A stretch of 64,000 nucleotides of DNA from Gottfriedia solisilvae (GCF_002128405.1 NZ_NETJ01000004.1:372001-436000); one strand, 5' to 3'. Shown: positions 25,112-35,217, counted from the first letter of the stretch. Made by a program: numbers and translations. Notes: generated from the sequence alone by a model not told the origin.

Positions 25112-26221
25112 CTATACTTCATCTATTAAACTAAGAACCCGTTCCATCATGACATCCATACCGAAATCATTCGCCCGTAATTTTGATATTTTGCTAAACT
25201 TTAAGAGTTGTTCATGATCCTGTGCAATTCTTATTAATATTTTATTTAAGCCTTCTTGGGAATTTTCGGTTAGTAATCCATAGTTTCCATTATCCAATAT
25301 TTCTTCTGGTCCACCACATTTAGTCGATACTACTGGAAGACCTAAATATAGTGCTTCAAGTAAAACGATGCCAAAAGGTTCACTAATAGCAGAGTGTATA
25401 TAAATGCTTGCCTCTCTTAAATAAACATATGGGTTCAATTGTTTTCCAAGAAAATAGACTACATCATTTACATTTAGCTCTTTTACAAGTTTTTTAAGCT
25501 TATCTTCTTCAGGTCCATGACCAATAATATGCAATCGTATCTTATTATTAATTTTATAACCCTCAGCAAATGCTCTTATTAATCTATCAATTCCTTTATC
25601 CTCATGCAATCGAGCAATTGTTATCAGGTTTATCATACTTTTATCCATAGATATATCTGGATCTTCTTTCAACTTCATAACTATTTTTTCAGACTTAATT
25701 GCATTATAGATTTTTTCAACGGGCGTTTCTGTTTTCGTTACATTTAAAAATGCCTTTTTACATTTATCAGATACAGTAATGATACGGTCATATTTGTTAT
25801 AGCATTCTCTTTGTTTAAATGCGGTTATATGGCTCTCTATTCCAAAATTCTGATATTCCATATCACCATGAATCCATGCTATTTTTTTTGACTGAGGATT
25901 ACGGGAGGCTGCTACAATTTTTTCAGGCATTCCTGTTTTAAACGAGATTTCGATGTCATACTCCTCACGAATCAATTTGTTATAAATGAGACTTGGACTA
26001 ATGAATCGTAAAACTCTATAAATACCTTTATATTGTTTTGCAAATAAAAAAACATGCTTTACCGTCTTAGGTAACTCATGTTTAAGCTCTCCACCGTCAA
26101 ATAAAGTCATTACGGTTACACTGTATTTTTTTGTATCTAGACTATTTAATATATCGAGTAAGAGTACTTCAACACCACCCATTACCATACGATCAAGTAC
26201 AAATAATACCTTCTTTTTCAT
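25112..26221 (-). CDS. Family 4 glycosyltransferase
   Basis: The protein has 369 residues of GT-B fold. The N-terminal domain starts V-L-F-V-L-D-R-M-V-M-G-G-V-E-V. The C-terminal domain has H-I-I-G-H-G-P-E-E-D-K-L, L-G-K-Q-L-N-P and S-E-P-F-G-I-V-L-L-E-A-L (the E-x7-E nucleotide-sugar site), then V-S-T-K-C-G-G-P-E-E. It is a retaining transferase similar to EpsF-type enzymes. It shares one base with the next gene. Substrate unknown. Confidence 0.9.
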   Translation of the reverse strand: MKKKVLFVLDRMVMGGVEVLLLDILNSLDTKKYSVTVMTLFDGGELKHELPKTVKHVFLFAKQYKGIYRVLRFISPSLIYNKLIREEYDIEISFKTGMPEKIVAASRNPQSKKIAWIHGDMEYQNFGIESHITAFKQRECYNKYDRIITVSDKCKKAFLNVTKTETPVEKIYNAIKSEKIVMKLKEDPDISMDKSMINLITIARLHEDKGIDRLIRAFAEGYKINNKIRLHIIGHGPEEDKLKKLVKELNVNDVVYFLGKQLNPYVYLREASIYIHSAISEPFGIVLLEALYLGLPVVSTKCGGPEEILDNGNYGLLTENSQEGLNKILIRIAQDHEQLLKFSKISKLRANDFGMDVMMERVLSLIDEV

Positions 26222-27222
26222 TACTTTAATCCTACCCTTCTTTCAATTAGGTTTTTAACTGGATAAAAACCCATGGTCAGGCGAACTAACCAATTACCAG
26301 GTAGTGATAAAATTATGATTATTTTACTTAGCAATGAAATTCTTTGGTTCAGTAATTTATGAATTGATTTTTTTTGAATACTTTTAGCTAGAACTGTAGC
26401 AGTACTCGTGTGAAGTGATGTTTTATTTAATGCATTTCCAGCGCTGATATCGAATAACATCCTACATTTTACATTTAAAATTCTTGTTTCTAATATTTCA
26501 TTGTAAATTGTTAGTTGTTTTTCTTTTAAAAACTTTTTAATTTCTTCTAGTGCTTCAAGTTGATCAAACTGTTTTTCGCTAAATCCCTTTCTTAAAATAC
26601 TACCATCACGCTGAATATAATAATATAAAGGTTCATCGATATATACAACTTTATTAGCCTTAAAGAACAACTTATAAGTCGTAAATACATCTTCATACAT
26701 CTTTCCGATAGGATATCTAATGTCTTCAAACAATTCTTTTTTATATATTTTATCCCATGCATAATCATGTAGGTTCTTGCTAGCGATCAATTCCTCTAAT
26801 GCCTGTTGAGAAGAATAATGAATTATTTTTTTTGTATTTGATAAAACTTCTCTATTTGAATATTTTCTAATGTATCCACACACTGCTATATCACATTGTG
26901 ATACATTGCATAATTCATGTAACTTTTCATACATTTCCTCTTTAATATAATCATCACCATCAATAAATCCAATATAATCACCCGTTACTATGTCTAACCC
27001 TGCATTTCTAGCCGAACTTAGTCCGCCATTGGGCTTATCAATTATAATAATTCTATTGTCAATTTCAGAAAAGTTTTTGATTAATTTAAGAGTATTATCT
27101 GTTGAACCATCATTGACTACCACTATTTCTAAATCTTTGTGTGTTTGTGAAATAATAGATTCTAGACATTTTTCTATATAGTTTTCAACATTATATGCTG
27201 CTATTATTAAACTTATTTTCAT
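26221..27222 (-). CDS. Family 2 glycosyltransferase
   Basis: The protein has 333 residues. I-S-L-I-I-A-A-Y-N-V-E-N-Y-I, V-N-D-G-S-T-D-N-T and F-I-D-G-D-D mark the nucleotide-sugar site, with Y-E-D-V-F-T-T-Y later. The 4-bp overlap with the upstream gene indicates translational coupling. It is less like the other GT2 enzymes of the operon, suggesting a distinct linkage or donor. Confidence 0.9.
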   Translation of the reverse strand: MKISLIIAAYNVENYIEKCLESIISQTHKDLEIVVVNDGSTDNTLKLIKNFSEIDNRIIIIDKPNGGLSSARNAGLDIVTGDYIGFIDGDDYIKEEMYEKLHELCNVSQCDIAVCGYIRKYSNREVLSNTKKIIHYSSQQALEELIASKNLHDYAWDKIYKKELFEDIRYPIGKMYEDVFTTYKLFFKANKVVYIDEPLYYYIQRDGSILRKGFSEKQFDQLEALEEIKKFLKEKQLTIYNEILETRILNVKCRMLFDISAGNALNKTSLHTSTATVLAKSIQKKSIHKLLNQRISLLSKIIIILSLPGNWLVRLTMGFYPVKNLIERRVGLK

Positions 27223-28232
27223 CTAAACCCTCTTTTCAAACTCAATAGTTTCGCAAAGAATAAAATGATCACACTATTTTTTGTTCTTAATAATACTTTC
27301 AAAATATAAGTACTTAAATCTGGAGTGCTGCATTTCTTCAATTTATTATCTTCTCTTATCAAAACATTTTTAATAAAAGTCAATTTTTCTTTATTTGAGA
27401 ACTTACAAGTTTTTTTGTATAGATCAATAAAACTTGCCATAAAATCTCTTACAATCAATCGATCCAACATAGATTGATTTTCAGATAATATATTCCAGCA
27501 ATCTAACGTTCCTTTTATTTGATCTAAAAGTGAAATGCGTATTTCTAATCGATTAGGTCTAAACCGAGATACTAGACCTTCTCCTTTTTTCACCGTGTAA
27601 TTTACCAAAGTTTGATTACATACTTTTACAAATTTTATCCCCTTTATGACTAATAAATTAAAGCTTAAATCCTCACCTATATCTATATCAGTTGGAAATT
27701 TAAAATTGTTATTTTTTATATAACTTGTTAGGTAAATCTTATTCCATGGAGCGTTTATCATTTCATTACTAATAAGAGACACTGCAGTTTCCCTAAATTC
27801 ATATTTATTTCTAAACTGAACATTTTCTTTTAAAGGAAGTCTACTAACCATGAGTACTCCGTTGCGAACTATGTTATATCCATATAAAAGCAATTGAGTA
27901 TTCTCTTCTATTTCAGATGTAATTATTTTAAAAAAGTTTTCACTGTAATAATCATCTGCATCTAGGAATGTAATATACTTTCCTCTAGCCTGTTCAATAC
28001 CATAATTTCTTGCGGTGCTCACACCAGAATTTTCTCTATGGAATAGTCTTATCATTTGATTATTTAATGAAAGTTCCTTACAAATTTGAAAGCTTTGATC
28101 AGTTGAACCATCATTAACAATAATAATTTCAAGATTATCAAATTCTTGAGAGGTAATACTTTTTATCGCACGGCTAATTGTATGTTCAGCATTGTATACC
28201 GGGATTACTATTGAAAGAAATGGAACATGCAT
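27219..28232 (-). CDS. Family 2 glycosyltransferase
   Basis: The protein has 337 residues. S-I-V-I-P-V-Y-N-A-E-H-T-I, V-N-D-G-S-T-D-Q-S, F-L-D-A-D-D and I-G-E-D-L-S-F-N are the GT-A donor and catalytic segments. The C-terminus is basic and hydrophobic. It lies after the polymerase gene, with an 88-bp gap in which I see no feature. Donor and acceptor unknown. Confidence 0.9.
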   Translation of the reverse strand: MHVPFLSIVIPVYNAEHTISRAIKSITSQEFDNLEIIIVNDGSTDQSFQICKELSLNNQMIRLFHRENSGVSTARNYGIEQARGKYITFLDADDYYSENFFKIITSEIEENTQLLLYGYNIVRNGVLMVSRLPLKENVQFRNKYEFRETAVSLISNEMINAPWNKIYLTSYIKNNNFKFPTDIDIGEDLSFNLLVIKGIKFVKVCNQTLVNYTVKKGEGLVSRFRPNRLEIRISLLDQIKGTLDCWNILSENQSMLDRLIVRDFMASFIDLYKKTCKFSNKEKLTFIKNVLIREDNKLKKCSTPDLSTYILKVLLRTKNSVIILFFAKLLSLKRGFR

Positions 28233-28319
28233 TCAATTTTCTCCTTTGTTTTTCAAACTCAAGAAATAGATCAGTCTAAAACCATTTTCTAGCTTAATTT
28301 ATTGACTTCTTAACTGGCT

Positions 28320-29570
28320 TTATCTGATATTAACAGTGGCTCTTTCACTTTTTTCTTCTTCGCCCTTGAGGTTAAGAAAGTAAAATAAAATATAATAAAA
28401 CCACAAAACCGTTCTTCTTAAATCATTTATTCCTAATCCGTATATAACCAGTGCAATGACAGCACATAATATATAAACATTTACAGAAGTGGACTTAGTT
28501 AATTTTGAAATTAATAGTATATATGCGATACCTCCCAAAATGCCTCCCTGAGTTAAAATTTGAAGAAAAGTATTATGAGCTTCGTAGCCGAAAAATACTT
28601 TAGTTCCACTAAATGAACCAGGTCCTAACCCTACGATTGGCGAATATCCCCATGCTTTTATAGCGTTACTCCAAATTACTAGCCTATTTTCTCCGTTCGA
28701 ATCACCTTTAAAAAAATTACTTATTAAAGTCAAAATACTTTCGTAATTGAAAATAAAAATAATAAGAATTAGACAAAAGAAAGCTAGAATGATACTCCTT
28801 GATCTGTTTAATTTATTCAAAAATTCTAAAACCTTCAAAGTGCAAAATAAAAAGGCTGAAATTGCCCATGATGAAACCAAAGTGGAGGATGTAGTGGCTA
28901 GCCCAATTTTTATACATAACAAAATACAGAGGAGAGAAAGAAATTTAACTATTTTTCTTCTTTCTTTTCCAAATATAAACAGTCCAATAAATGGTAAAGG
29001 AGCTACAAAATAGGCAAACTGATGATAGTCATTGGCAAATGGAGAAAATATATCCGCTCCTCCATATGCTAAAGAGAAAACAGAAAAATTTCTCAGGCCG
29101 CATAAGTAAAGGAAATACAAGAACCCTACTGCAAATAAACCACCAAAATAAATAAACCGTATTAACCTATATAAATAAGAAAAACTACTCCCTTTAAAGG
29201 CTAATTCAAAAGTAAAACATAAAAATAAGATCACGATATACGCCATAAGATCAAAATGTATTAATTGTGATTTAATTTTAAAAAAAGTATTAAAACTATA
29301 GCCTATCATAATTATACTTATGTAATAGAACCAAAATAGAGTGAACATGTGATTACGTATTGATAGGAGTATAGTTTGTTGGCTATTTAGCTGAAGAATG
29401 CAAAAAAACAGTAAGATAATTTCACCAACTCCAAACATACCAAATCTTAGTGAAGTAAAACCAAAAAACAGTAACATTACCAAGATTAATATATTTTGAA
29501 AATTAAATGTAATATCCTTCTGTAGTATTAATTTATTTTCCATATACGAATTATATTTTACTTTATACAT
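28320..29570 (-). CDS. Wzy/O-antigen ligase-type polysaccharide polymerase
   Basis: The protein has 416 residues with about ten to twelve membrane helices. The long outer loop and the segment G-L-G-P-G-S-F-S-G-T-K then G-Y-E-A-H-N-T-F-L-Q-I-L are the Wzy_C/WaaL signature, with the conserved His. It would join exported repeat units outside the membrane. B. subtilis uses EpsG (a different family) in this place. The ATG overlaps the upstream stop codon; an internal ATG at 29543 has no better RBS. Confidence 0.88.
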   Translation of the reverse strand: MYKVKYNSYMENKLILQKDITFNFQNILILVMLLFFGFTSLRFGMFGVGEIILLFFCILQLNSQQTILLSIRNHMFTLFWFYYISIIMIGYSFNTFFKIKSQLIHFDLMAYIVILFLCFTFELAFKGSSFSYLYRLIRFIYFGGLFAVGFLYFLYLCGLRNFSVFSLAYGGADIFSPFANDYHQFAYFVAPLPFIGLFIFGKERRKIVKFLSLLCILLCIKIGLATTSSTLVSSWAISAFLFCTLKVLEFLNKLNRSRSIILAFFCLILIIFIFNYESILTLISNFFKGDSNGENRLVIWSNAIKAWGYSPIVGLGPGSFSGTKVFFGYEAHNTFLQILTQGGILGGIAYILLISKLTKSTSVNVYILCAVIALVIYGLGINDLRRTVLWFYYILFYFLNLKGEEEKSERATVNIR

Positions 29571-30669
29571 AAACTTCGACTAGACTTTCTATCACATTAT
29601 CAACATCATAATCTTTAATAAATTTATAGGCGTTACTTCCCATACTTTCTAATAGCTCTCTGTTTTTAAAAAGAATTTCTATTTTTTTAGCAGTTTCAGT
29701 TGAATCGTTAACATTCACTAAATATCCATTAAAACTATCATTTATAAGATCTCTTATCCCACGTATATTTGTACCTATAACTGGCTTTTCACAAGCCATT
29801 AATTCCATAATATTTCTTGGTAAACCTTCTCGAAAAGAAGTTAGTATTCCGATGTCACAAGCAATTATCAGTTCATTTATATCTCTTCTATTACCTAGGA
29901 ACCTTATATTTTCATTTAACTTTCTATTTGTAATATCTTTCTTTAAATCCTCCATTAATGGCCCATCACCGGCACAAATCACCTTGACATTTATTCCTCT
30001 CTTTTTAAGAATATCGAGAGCATTAACCATCTGCTTGTGATTTTTATTTTGATTTACTTCAGCAATCATGAGAACAACAAAATCATCTTTTGCTAAATTC
30101 AGTTTTTTTCTTGCCTCATTCTTATCGAATAATTCAAGATTATATTTGTTTAAATCCACACCAACACCATTTATCTTTTGAGTGTTCTTTACCTTAAACT
30201 TTCTAGCTCTCTCATAATCTTCAGAGTTCATTGTAATAATCGTATCAGTAAAATTAGCCATAATCTTTTCGATTGGATAATAGATACCCCAGTTTACAAT
30301 TGGTGCTCCTTTATAAAAGTGAAATCCATGCACCGTATAGATCGTTTTTAGTTTAGGAAATTTCACTTTCAAAAGCCTTCCATATAATGATGCTATAGGG
30401 GTATGAACATGAACAATGTCATAATTATTCTCTGCCTGTATTCTTAACAGTTCTTTAAAGGCTTTAATGTTTATAGGATGTAATGGGTTCCTTGTAAACG
30501 GGATATCAAAAATATTAACACCCTTGTCAGTAAGATTCTTATCAACTGTTACATCTTCTGAACAGGCACAGTCTACAATATTCCCCTCTTTAATAAGTTT
30601 TTCTATATGTGGAACTAAAAAAGCGTTTATCGTTCTGCTTAGAGTCGTTATATATAGTATTTTTTTCAT
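29563..30669 (-). CDS. Family 4 glycosyltransferase (EpsD-like)
   Basis: The protein has 368 residues; the start is the ATG after GCTGGTGAATATT. GT-B fold: H-V-H-T-P-I-A-S-L and Y-T-V-H-G-F-H-F-Y in the acceptor domain, V-I-C-A-G-D-G-P-L and F-R-E-G-L-P-R-N-I-M-E-L-M-A in the donor domain. This matches the EpsD/CapM group, which usually adds the second sugar, often N-acetylhexosamine, to the EpsL product. That role is inferred. Confidence 0.9.
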   Translation of the reverse strand: MKKILYITTLSRTINAFLVPHIEKLIKEGNIVDCACSEDVTVDKNLTDKGVNIFDIPFTRNPLHPINIKAFKELLRIQAENNYDIVHVHTPIASLYGRLLKVKFPKLKTIYTVHGFHFYKGAPIVNWGIYYPIEKIMANFTDTIITMNSEDYERARKFKVKNTQKINGVGVDLNKYNLELFDKNEARKKLNLAKDDFVVLMIAEVNQNKNHKQMVNALDILKKRGINVKVICAGDGPLMEDLKKDITNRKLNENIRFLGNRRDINELIIACDIGILTSFREGLPRNIMELMACEKPVIGTNIRGIRDLINDSFNGYLVNVNDSTETAKKIEILFKNRELLESMGSNAYKFIKDYDVDNVIESLVEVYV

Positions 30670-30693
30670 AATATTCACCAGCTTTGCTAAATA

Positions 30694-31578
30694 TTAAAAT
30701 ATACTTACTTTGTTTTTTTCCACTAAGTCAGTTAAATATTTCAATAAATCACCTTTTAGTTCTTCACGCTGTAGTGCAAATTCTGTTACCGTTTTAATAA
30801 ATCCAATTTTTTCTCCTACATCATATCTGGTACCTTCGAAGTCGTATGCATAAACATCTTCATATTGGTTCAGCCCTTTAATGGCATCGGTAAGTTGTAT
30901 CTCTCCCCCAGCTCCAGGTTTCTGATTAGTTAGTATTTCAAAAATTCTTGGATTAAGGATATAGCGACCCATAATTGCAAGATTTGATGGTGCTTCCTCT
31001 TTTTTTGGTTTTTCTACTAGATTACTAACCTTATATAAACCATCGCTAACTAGATTTCCATCCACGATTCCATATCTAGAAACATCTTCGTTTGGGACCG
31101 TTTTGACACCGATAATTGACGAGTTATATTGGTCATATTGTTCAATCAATTGCTTTAAACAAGGTTTTTCAGCTTGAACAATATCATCGCCTAATAAAAC
31201 CGCAAATGGCTCATCGCCTATAAACTTACGTGCACACCATATCGCATGACCCAATCCCTTAGGTTCTTTCTGACGGATATAATGAATATCAACCATTTGA
31301 GACGACTTTTGAACTTCTGTTAATAAATCAAATTTTCCATTATCAAACAGATTTTGTTCTAGCTCAAACGAATGATCAAAATGGTCTTCAATTGCTCTTT
31401 TCCCTTTTCCCGTCACAATAATAATATCCTCTATCCCTGATTCAATTGCTTCTTCGATAATATATTGAATCGTCGGTTTGTCTACAATTGGTAACATTTC
31501 TTTTGGCATTGCTTTTGTTGCCGGAAGGAATCTAGTTCCTAACCCTGCTGCTGGAATGATGGCCTTTTTTACTTTCAT
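30694..31578 (-). CDS. galU: UTP-glucose-1-phosphate uridylyltransferase
   Basis: The protein has 294 residues, the normal GtaB/GalU length; the start is the ATG after [30 protein letters not shown] is the UTP loop, followed by [18 protein letters not shown] holds the metal Asp and L-V-E-K-P the product site. It makes UDP-glucose for the polysaccharide and for GalE. A housekeeping copy (gtaB) may exist elsewhere in the genome. Confidence 0.95.
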   Translation of the reverse strand: MKVKKAIIPAAGLGTRFLPATKAMPKEMLPIVDKPTIQYIIEEAIESGIEDIIIVTGKGKRAIEDHFDHSFELEQNLFDNGKFDLLTEVQKSSQMVDIHYIRQKEPKGLGHAIWCARKFIGDEPFAVLLGDDIVQAEKPCLKQLIEQYDQYNSSIIGVKTVPNEDVSRYGIVDGNLVSDGLYKVSNLVEKPKKEEAPSNLAIMGRYILNPRIFEILTNQKPGAGGEIQLTDAIKGLNQYEDVYAYDFEGTRYDVGEKIGFIKTVTEFALQREELKGDLLKYLTDLVEKNKVSIF

Positions 31579-31598
31579 GAACAATTCCTCCTTTATCA

Positions 31599-33425
31599 TT
31601 AACTAGAAATTGAAATTAGTTTACGAGATTCCACTCGATTATTCGCAATGTTTAGCAGTCGATTCTTTAGTACTTCTTTATCTTCAGTCGCGTAAGTTAA
31701 AATTAATTCATTTATTTCCTCAACTAATAGATTTGCCGTTTTTCCAATATAAATTTTTGGATATACTTGCTTTTCATGTACTTCATCTTTATTTAACAGT
31801 TCTTCAAATAGTTTCTCTCCTGGACGAATTCCAGTAAACTCGATTCCGACCTCTTCAACTGAGTTACCAGAAAGCTTAATTAAATTTTTGGCAAGCTCTA
31901 CGATTTTGACTGGCTCACCCATATCTAAAATAAAGATTTCTCCTCCTCTAGCTAATGCCCCAGCCTGGATAACTAATCTTGACGCTTCTGGAATTGTCAT
32001 AAAATATCTCACCATATCAGGATGGGTTACAGTTACAGGACCACCTTTTTCAATTTGTTTTTTGAAAAGTGGAATCACACTACCACGACTTCCTAATACG
32101 TTGCCAAAACGAACAGCAACGAATTTTGTACTACTATTTTTATTCATATCCTGAATCATCATTTCTGCCAATCTCTTTGTTGCTCCCATGACACTTGTTG
32201 GATTTACCGCTTTATCAGTTGAAATCATTACAAACGTTTCAACACCAGATAATTTAGCTGCATTTGCAACATTTACAGTTCCAATTAAGTTATTTTTAAC
32301 AGCTTCTTCAGGATTACGCTCCATTAATGGTACGTGTTTATGGGCGGCAGTATGATATATTACATTTGGTCGATATTTCTCCATAACTAATCTCATTTTC
32401 ATCTCATCTTGTAAATCAGCAATTTCAGTAACAAATTCAATCAGACTGTTTCCATACTGTTCTTTAAGGTCCATTTCAATTGTATAGATACTGTTTTCAC
32501 CATGACCTAGTAAAACTAAAGTTTTTGGGTTAAATTTTGATACTTGGCGACATATCTCTGAGCCAATTGATCCACCTGCACCAGTTACTAACACGACTTT
32601 ATTTGTAATTGAATCTGATATCATTTCAATATCTAATTCAATCGCTTCACGACCTAATAAATCATCAACTTGTACTTCTCTAAATTGGTTTACTGATACT
32701 TTTCCGGTCACAAGATCCTCTAACATTGGAAGAATTTTTGTTTTAGCCTTTGTCTTCGTACATTCCTGCAAAATCATATTTAACTCTTTTTTACGAAGTG
32801 AAGGAATTGCTATAATTATGTTTTCAATATTTAATTTTTTAACTGTTGATTCGACTCGTTCGACTCCACCTACAACTGGAATCCCTAAAATATGGAGATT
32901 TTGCTTTTTTACATTATCATCAATAAATGCAACAGGGAGAAGCTCTGAGTCAATATTGTTTAGTAATTGTCTAACTACCATAGTACCTGCAGCACCAGCA
33001 CCAATAATAAGTGTTGGCTTTTTGTTTAAACCTTTATTATGAGATGCGTCTCTATATATTCTCCAACATAATCGTGCTCCACCTATTAACAAAATATGTA
33101 AAAACCATGTAACGGTAAGTAAACGATAGTATGTGTCAGAAATCGTAATTTCCTGTACTATAGCTGTGCAAACAATTGAATAAGTAATAGATTTTAATAT
33201 AATGATAAGTTCTCCGATACTTGCATATTCCCACGCCTTTTTATATAGCTTAAATAAAAAAGAAAATAAATGATGGCTTAATAATAATGTAATGGAGCTA
33301 ATGACTATCGGAGCAGTTATAATATCGATCGTTGCGTTTACTAAAAATCGACTAAAGTAAATGGATGTTAAAACAATAAAAGAATCCAAACAAATAATAA
33401 AAGAAACTCTCTGCCTGAATGTCAT
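31599..33425 (-). CDS. epsC: EpsC, membrane-bound nucleotide-sugar 4,6-dehydratase
   Basis: The protein has 608 residues (B. subtilis EpsC is of similar size). Four N-terminal membrane helices (about 10-120) precede a CoA-binding-like Rossmann domain (I-I-G-A-G-A-A-G, about 140) and then the SDR dehydratase domain ([11 protein letters not shown], about 283). The active site is the PglF/CapD variant with S-T-D-K-A and S-V-M-G-A-T-K, where Met replaces the usual Tyr. It converts UDP-GlcNAc to the 4-keto-6-deoxy sugar, the substrate of EpsN. The gene follows a 414-bp leader with the EAR-type RNA. RBS AGGAAGGAGATTT. Confidence 0.95.
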   Translation of the reverse strand: MTFRQRVSFIICLDSFIVLTSIYFSRFLVNATIDIITAPIVISSITLLLSHHLFSFLFKLYKKAWEYASIGELIIILKSITYSIVCTAIVQEITISDTYYRLLTVTWFLHILLIGGARLCWRIYRDASHNKGLNKKPTLIIGAGAAGTMVVRQLLNNIDSELLPVAFIDDNVKKQNLHILGIPVVGGVERVESTVKKLNIENIIIAIPSLRKKELNMILQECTKTKAKTKILPMLEDLVTGKVSVNQFREVQVDDLLGREAIELDIEMISDSITNKVVLVTGAGGSIGSEICRQVSKFNPKTLVLLGHGENSIYTIEMDLKEQYGNSLIEFVTEIADLQDEMKMRLVMEKYRPNVIYHTAAHKHVPLMERNPEEAVKNNLIGTVNVANAAKLSGVETFVMISTDKAVNPTSVMGATKRLAEMMIQDMNKNSSTKFVAVRFGNVLGSRGSVIPLFKKQIEKGGPVTVTHPDMVRYFMTIPEASRLVIQAGALARGGEIFILDMGEPVKIVELAKNLIKLSGNSVEEVGIEFTGIRPGEKLFEELLNKDEVHEKQVYPKIYIGKTANLLVEEINELILTYATEDKEVLKNRLLNIANNRVESRKLISISS

Positions 33426-33540
33426 AAATCTCCTTCCTTTCTACTCGCTCACTTTTAAAATTTTTGAATCTTTAAGCATATTTTTAATTAACTTTTTTAA
33501 AGTTTTATTCTATAAATCGCTCACCACTTTATTAAATATT

Positions 33541-33640
33541 AGAAACCTTAACTCCCAGTAGGTCCACTAAAGACTTATTGAAAAATTAAAGTCCTTAACT
33601 ATGCTGTCTTATAAAAAACAATATAGTTAAAGATTTTAAA
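33541..33640 (-). terminator. Candidate terminator hairpins between the EAR-type RNA and epsC
   Basis: On the minus strand CTTTAACTAT pairs with ATAGTTAAGG across a loop of about 20 nt. A second stem (GACTT / AAGTC) encloses TAATTTTT. These AT-rich hairpins sit where an antitermination element would need a target. Either could be accidental. Confidence 0.35.
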
Positions 33641-33740
33641 TAAAAATAGGCATCTAACCTGCCCTCACATCACACTTCCGACGACTTGCGTCTAAGGTTT
33701 ATTTCAACCCACAGCATAACCGAGTGCCTTCATTGATAAT
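33640..33740 (-). ncRNA. Candidate EAR (eps-associated RNA) antitermination element
   Basis: It lies in the epsB-epsC gap, exactly where the EAR element occurs in B. subtilis and relatives. On the minus strand a segment bounded by GGCA (33728) and TGCC (33649) contains the hairpins GGGTTGAAATAAACC and GACGCAAGTCGTC and a G-rich 3' part (GTGATGTGAGGGCAGGTTAG). It is far more GC-rich and structured than the surrounding DNA and has no open reading frame. In B. subtilis EAR makes RNA polymerase processive through the long eps operon. The assignment rests on position and structure; I could not run a covariance model. Confidence 0.75.
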
Positions 33741-33783
33741 GGTAAGAAGACATCACCAAATACTTATTAATGACTGACATTAA

Positions 33784-33835
33784 ATTCTTAATTAAGAACA
33801 AAACGTTATAATTTTCCACTATTTTTTTCAATCAA
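33784..33835 (-). promoter_or_regulatory. Possible internal promoter with SinR-type box upstream of the EAR element
   Basis: The box GTTCTTAATTAAGAAT (minus strand, 33799-33784) lies just downstream of TTGATT (33835-33830) and TTATAA (33811-33806), spaced 18 bp. This could be a second, SinR-controlled start for epsC onward, or a roadblock site. Confidence 0.4.
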
Positions 33836-33839
33836 CATT

Positions 33840-34505
33840 TTACTTTCTATCATTTAAGATTACTCCTACTAATTTAGTACTATCAGATATGATTTTTTGT
33901 GCAAGAATAACATCATTGCTTTTGGTTTTTCCCCATTGAATGACTAATATTAGTCCATCACAATGACTAGCTATAATTTTAGAATCTGTGAATTCTAGAA
34001 CTGAAGGAGAATCAATCAATACCACATCGTATTTTTCAGACGCGGCCTCGATTAATGTCCTCATTAATGTTGATCCGAGTAAATCCGCCGGATTATAAGT
34101 ATCCGGACCACTAGTTAACAAGTTCAAACCTTGTATTTCAGTTTCGATAATGGCATCCTCAAACAATGTTTTACCTAACAATACGCTACTTAATCCCACA
34201 TAATTGCTTACCTTAAATGAAAAATGCAAAGTTGCCTTTCTTAAATTTGCATCAATTAAAAGCACTTTTTTTCCTAGTTGTGCTAAAGAAATAGCAAAGT
34301 TTGCAACTGTAGTCGTTTTCCCCTCACCTCGATTAGGTGAAGTTATTATAAATGTTTGGCTTTGGCTTTCTTTATCCTTAATTAATGAAAGGAAATTTGT
34401 ACGGATTGATCGATATTCCTCTGAAATTTTGGATCTTTTATTATTAGCTGTTACTAAGTTTACTTTGTTAGTTAAGTGAGATGACTTTCTGTTCATTATT
34501 CGCAT
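33840..34505 (-). CDS. epsB: EpsB, CpsD/CapB-type BY-kinase
   Basis: The protein has 221 residues. Walker A S-P-N-R-G-E-G-K-T-T-T, Walker A' V-L-L-I-D-A-N-L-R-K and Walker B V-V-L-I-D-S-P-S are present. Its partner is the EpsA-like modulator encoded just upstream. Such kinases phosphorylate themselves and sugar enzymes to control chain length. The C-terminus ends V-G-V-I-L-N-D-R-K and lacks the tyrosine cluster found in most family members. The RBS AGGGAGGATTCTT supports the start; it overlaps epsA by 38 bp. Confidence 0.9.
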   Translation of the reverse strand: MRIMNRKSSHLTNKVNLVTANNKRSKISEEYRSIRTNFLSLIKDKESQSQTFIITSPNRGEGKTTTVANFAISLAQLGKKVLLIDANLRKATLHFSFKVSNYVGLSSVLLGKTLFEDAIIETEIQGLNLLTSGPDTYNPADLLGSTLMRTLIEAASEKYDVVLIDSPSVLEFTDSKIIASHCDGLILVIQWGKTKSNDVILAQKIISDSTKLVGVILNDRK

Positions 34506-35190
34506 AAGAATCCTCCCTAGTTTCTACTCTTAACATGTCACTCTTTTTAAGCGTTGTATTTTTTTTATTCATTTTAGAAATAACTCCTAAAACTGGAATT
34601 CCTATTAAGACTTCAACGTCCTGTTCTGACCTAACTGAATCGTCTAGGAAGTCTAGTAAAAAAACATAACCAACGCCTGCAATTAAACCTACTAATAATC
34701 CAAGAAGTATATTTTTCAATAAATCATCATTTATGGGGTTACTATTAATCTGCCCTTCAGATAATACCCTTGTATCTTTAAATCCTAATATTTGTGGTAT
34801 TTGATTCACAAAAGCATTAGCTGTAGAATTAGCAATTTCAACTGCTAATTCAGGATCTGAATATACTACTGAAATTCTTACAATAGAAGAACCTCCAATA
34901 CTTTCAGGAAATATTTGTTTACTTAACTCTTCTGCAGATACTTTTAGATCAAGATCATCAACGACATTTTGCAATAAAGACGGTTCTTTTATCATGACTA
35001 AAAGTGTATTCATCATTTCAGGTGAGGTAGCATTAACTATTAATTTGGAAGATGTCTCATATAGCGTTTTGGTAAAAAATAAACTGTATCCTCCACCTAG
35101 TGTAGAAAAGAAGATAGAAAATACAATTATGAGCCATATTCGTTTTTTTATAAGTTCTAAAATCTTTTTTAAACTTAATTCATTCTCCAC
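34468..35190 (-). CDS. epsA: EpsA, Wzz/CapA-type kinase modulator and chain-length regulator
   Basis: The protein has 240 residues if translation starts at the GTG at 35190 (after GGTGGGAAAT); the frame is open further upstream but runs through the promoter and operator and encodes an implausible Tyr-rich leader. Two membrane helices (about 18-38 and 165-185) flank an extracellular helical domain, and the cytoplasmic tail activates EpsB. S-L-K-K-I-L-E-L-I-K-K-R at the start is typical of the Wzz family. First gene of the eps operon. Confidence 0.88.
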   Translation of the reverse strand: MENELSLKKILELIKKRIWLIIVFSIFFSTLGGGYSLFFTKTLYETSSKLIVNATSPEMMNTLLVMIKEPSLLQNVVDDLDLKVSAEELSKQIFPESIGGSSIVRISVVYSDPELAVEIANSTANAFVNQIPQILGFKDTRVLSEGQINSNPINDDLLKNILLGLLVGLIAGVGYVFLLDFLDDSVRSEQDVEVLIGIPVLGVISKMNKKNTTLKKSDMLRVETREDSYANNEQKVISLN

Positions 35191-35217
35191 ATTTCCCACC
35201 ACTTTTTTTAAATTTTT

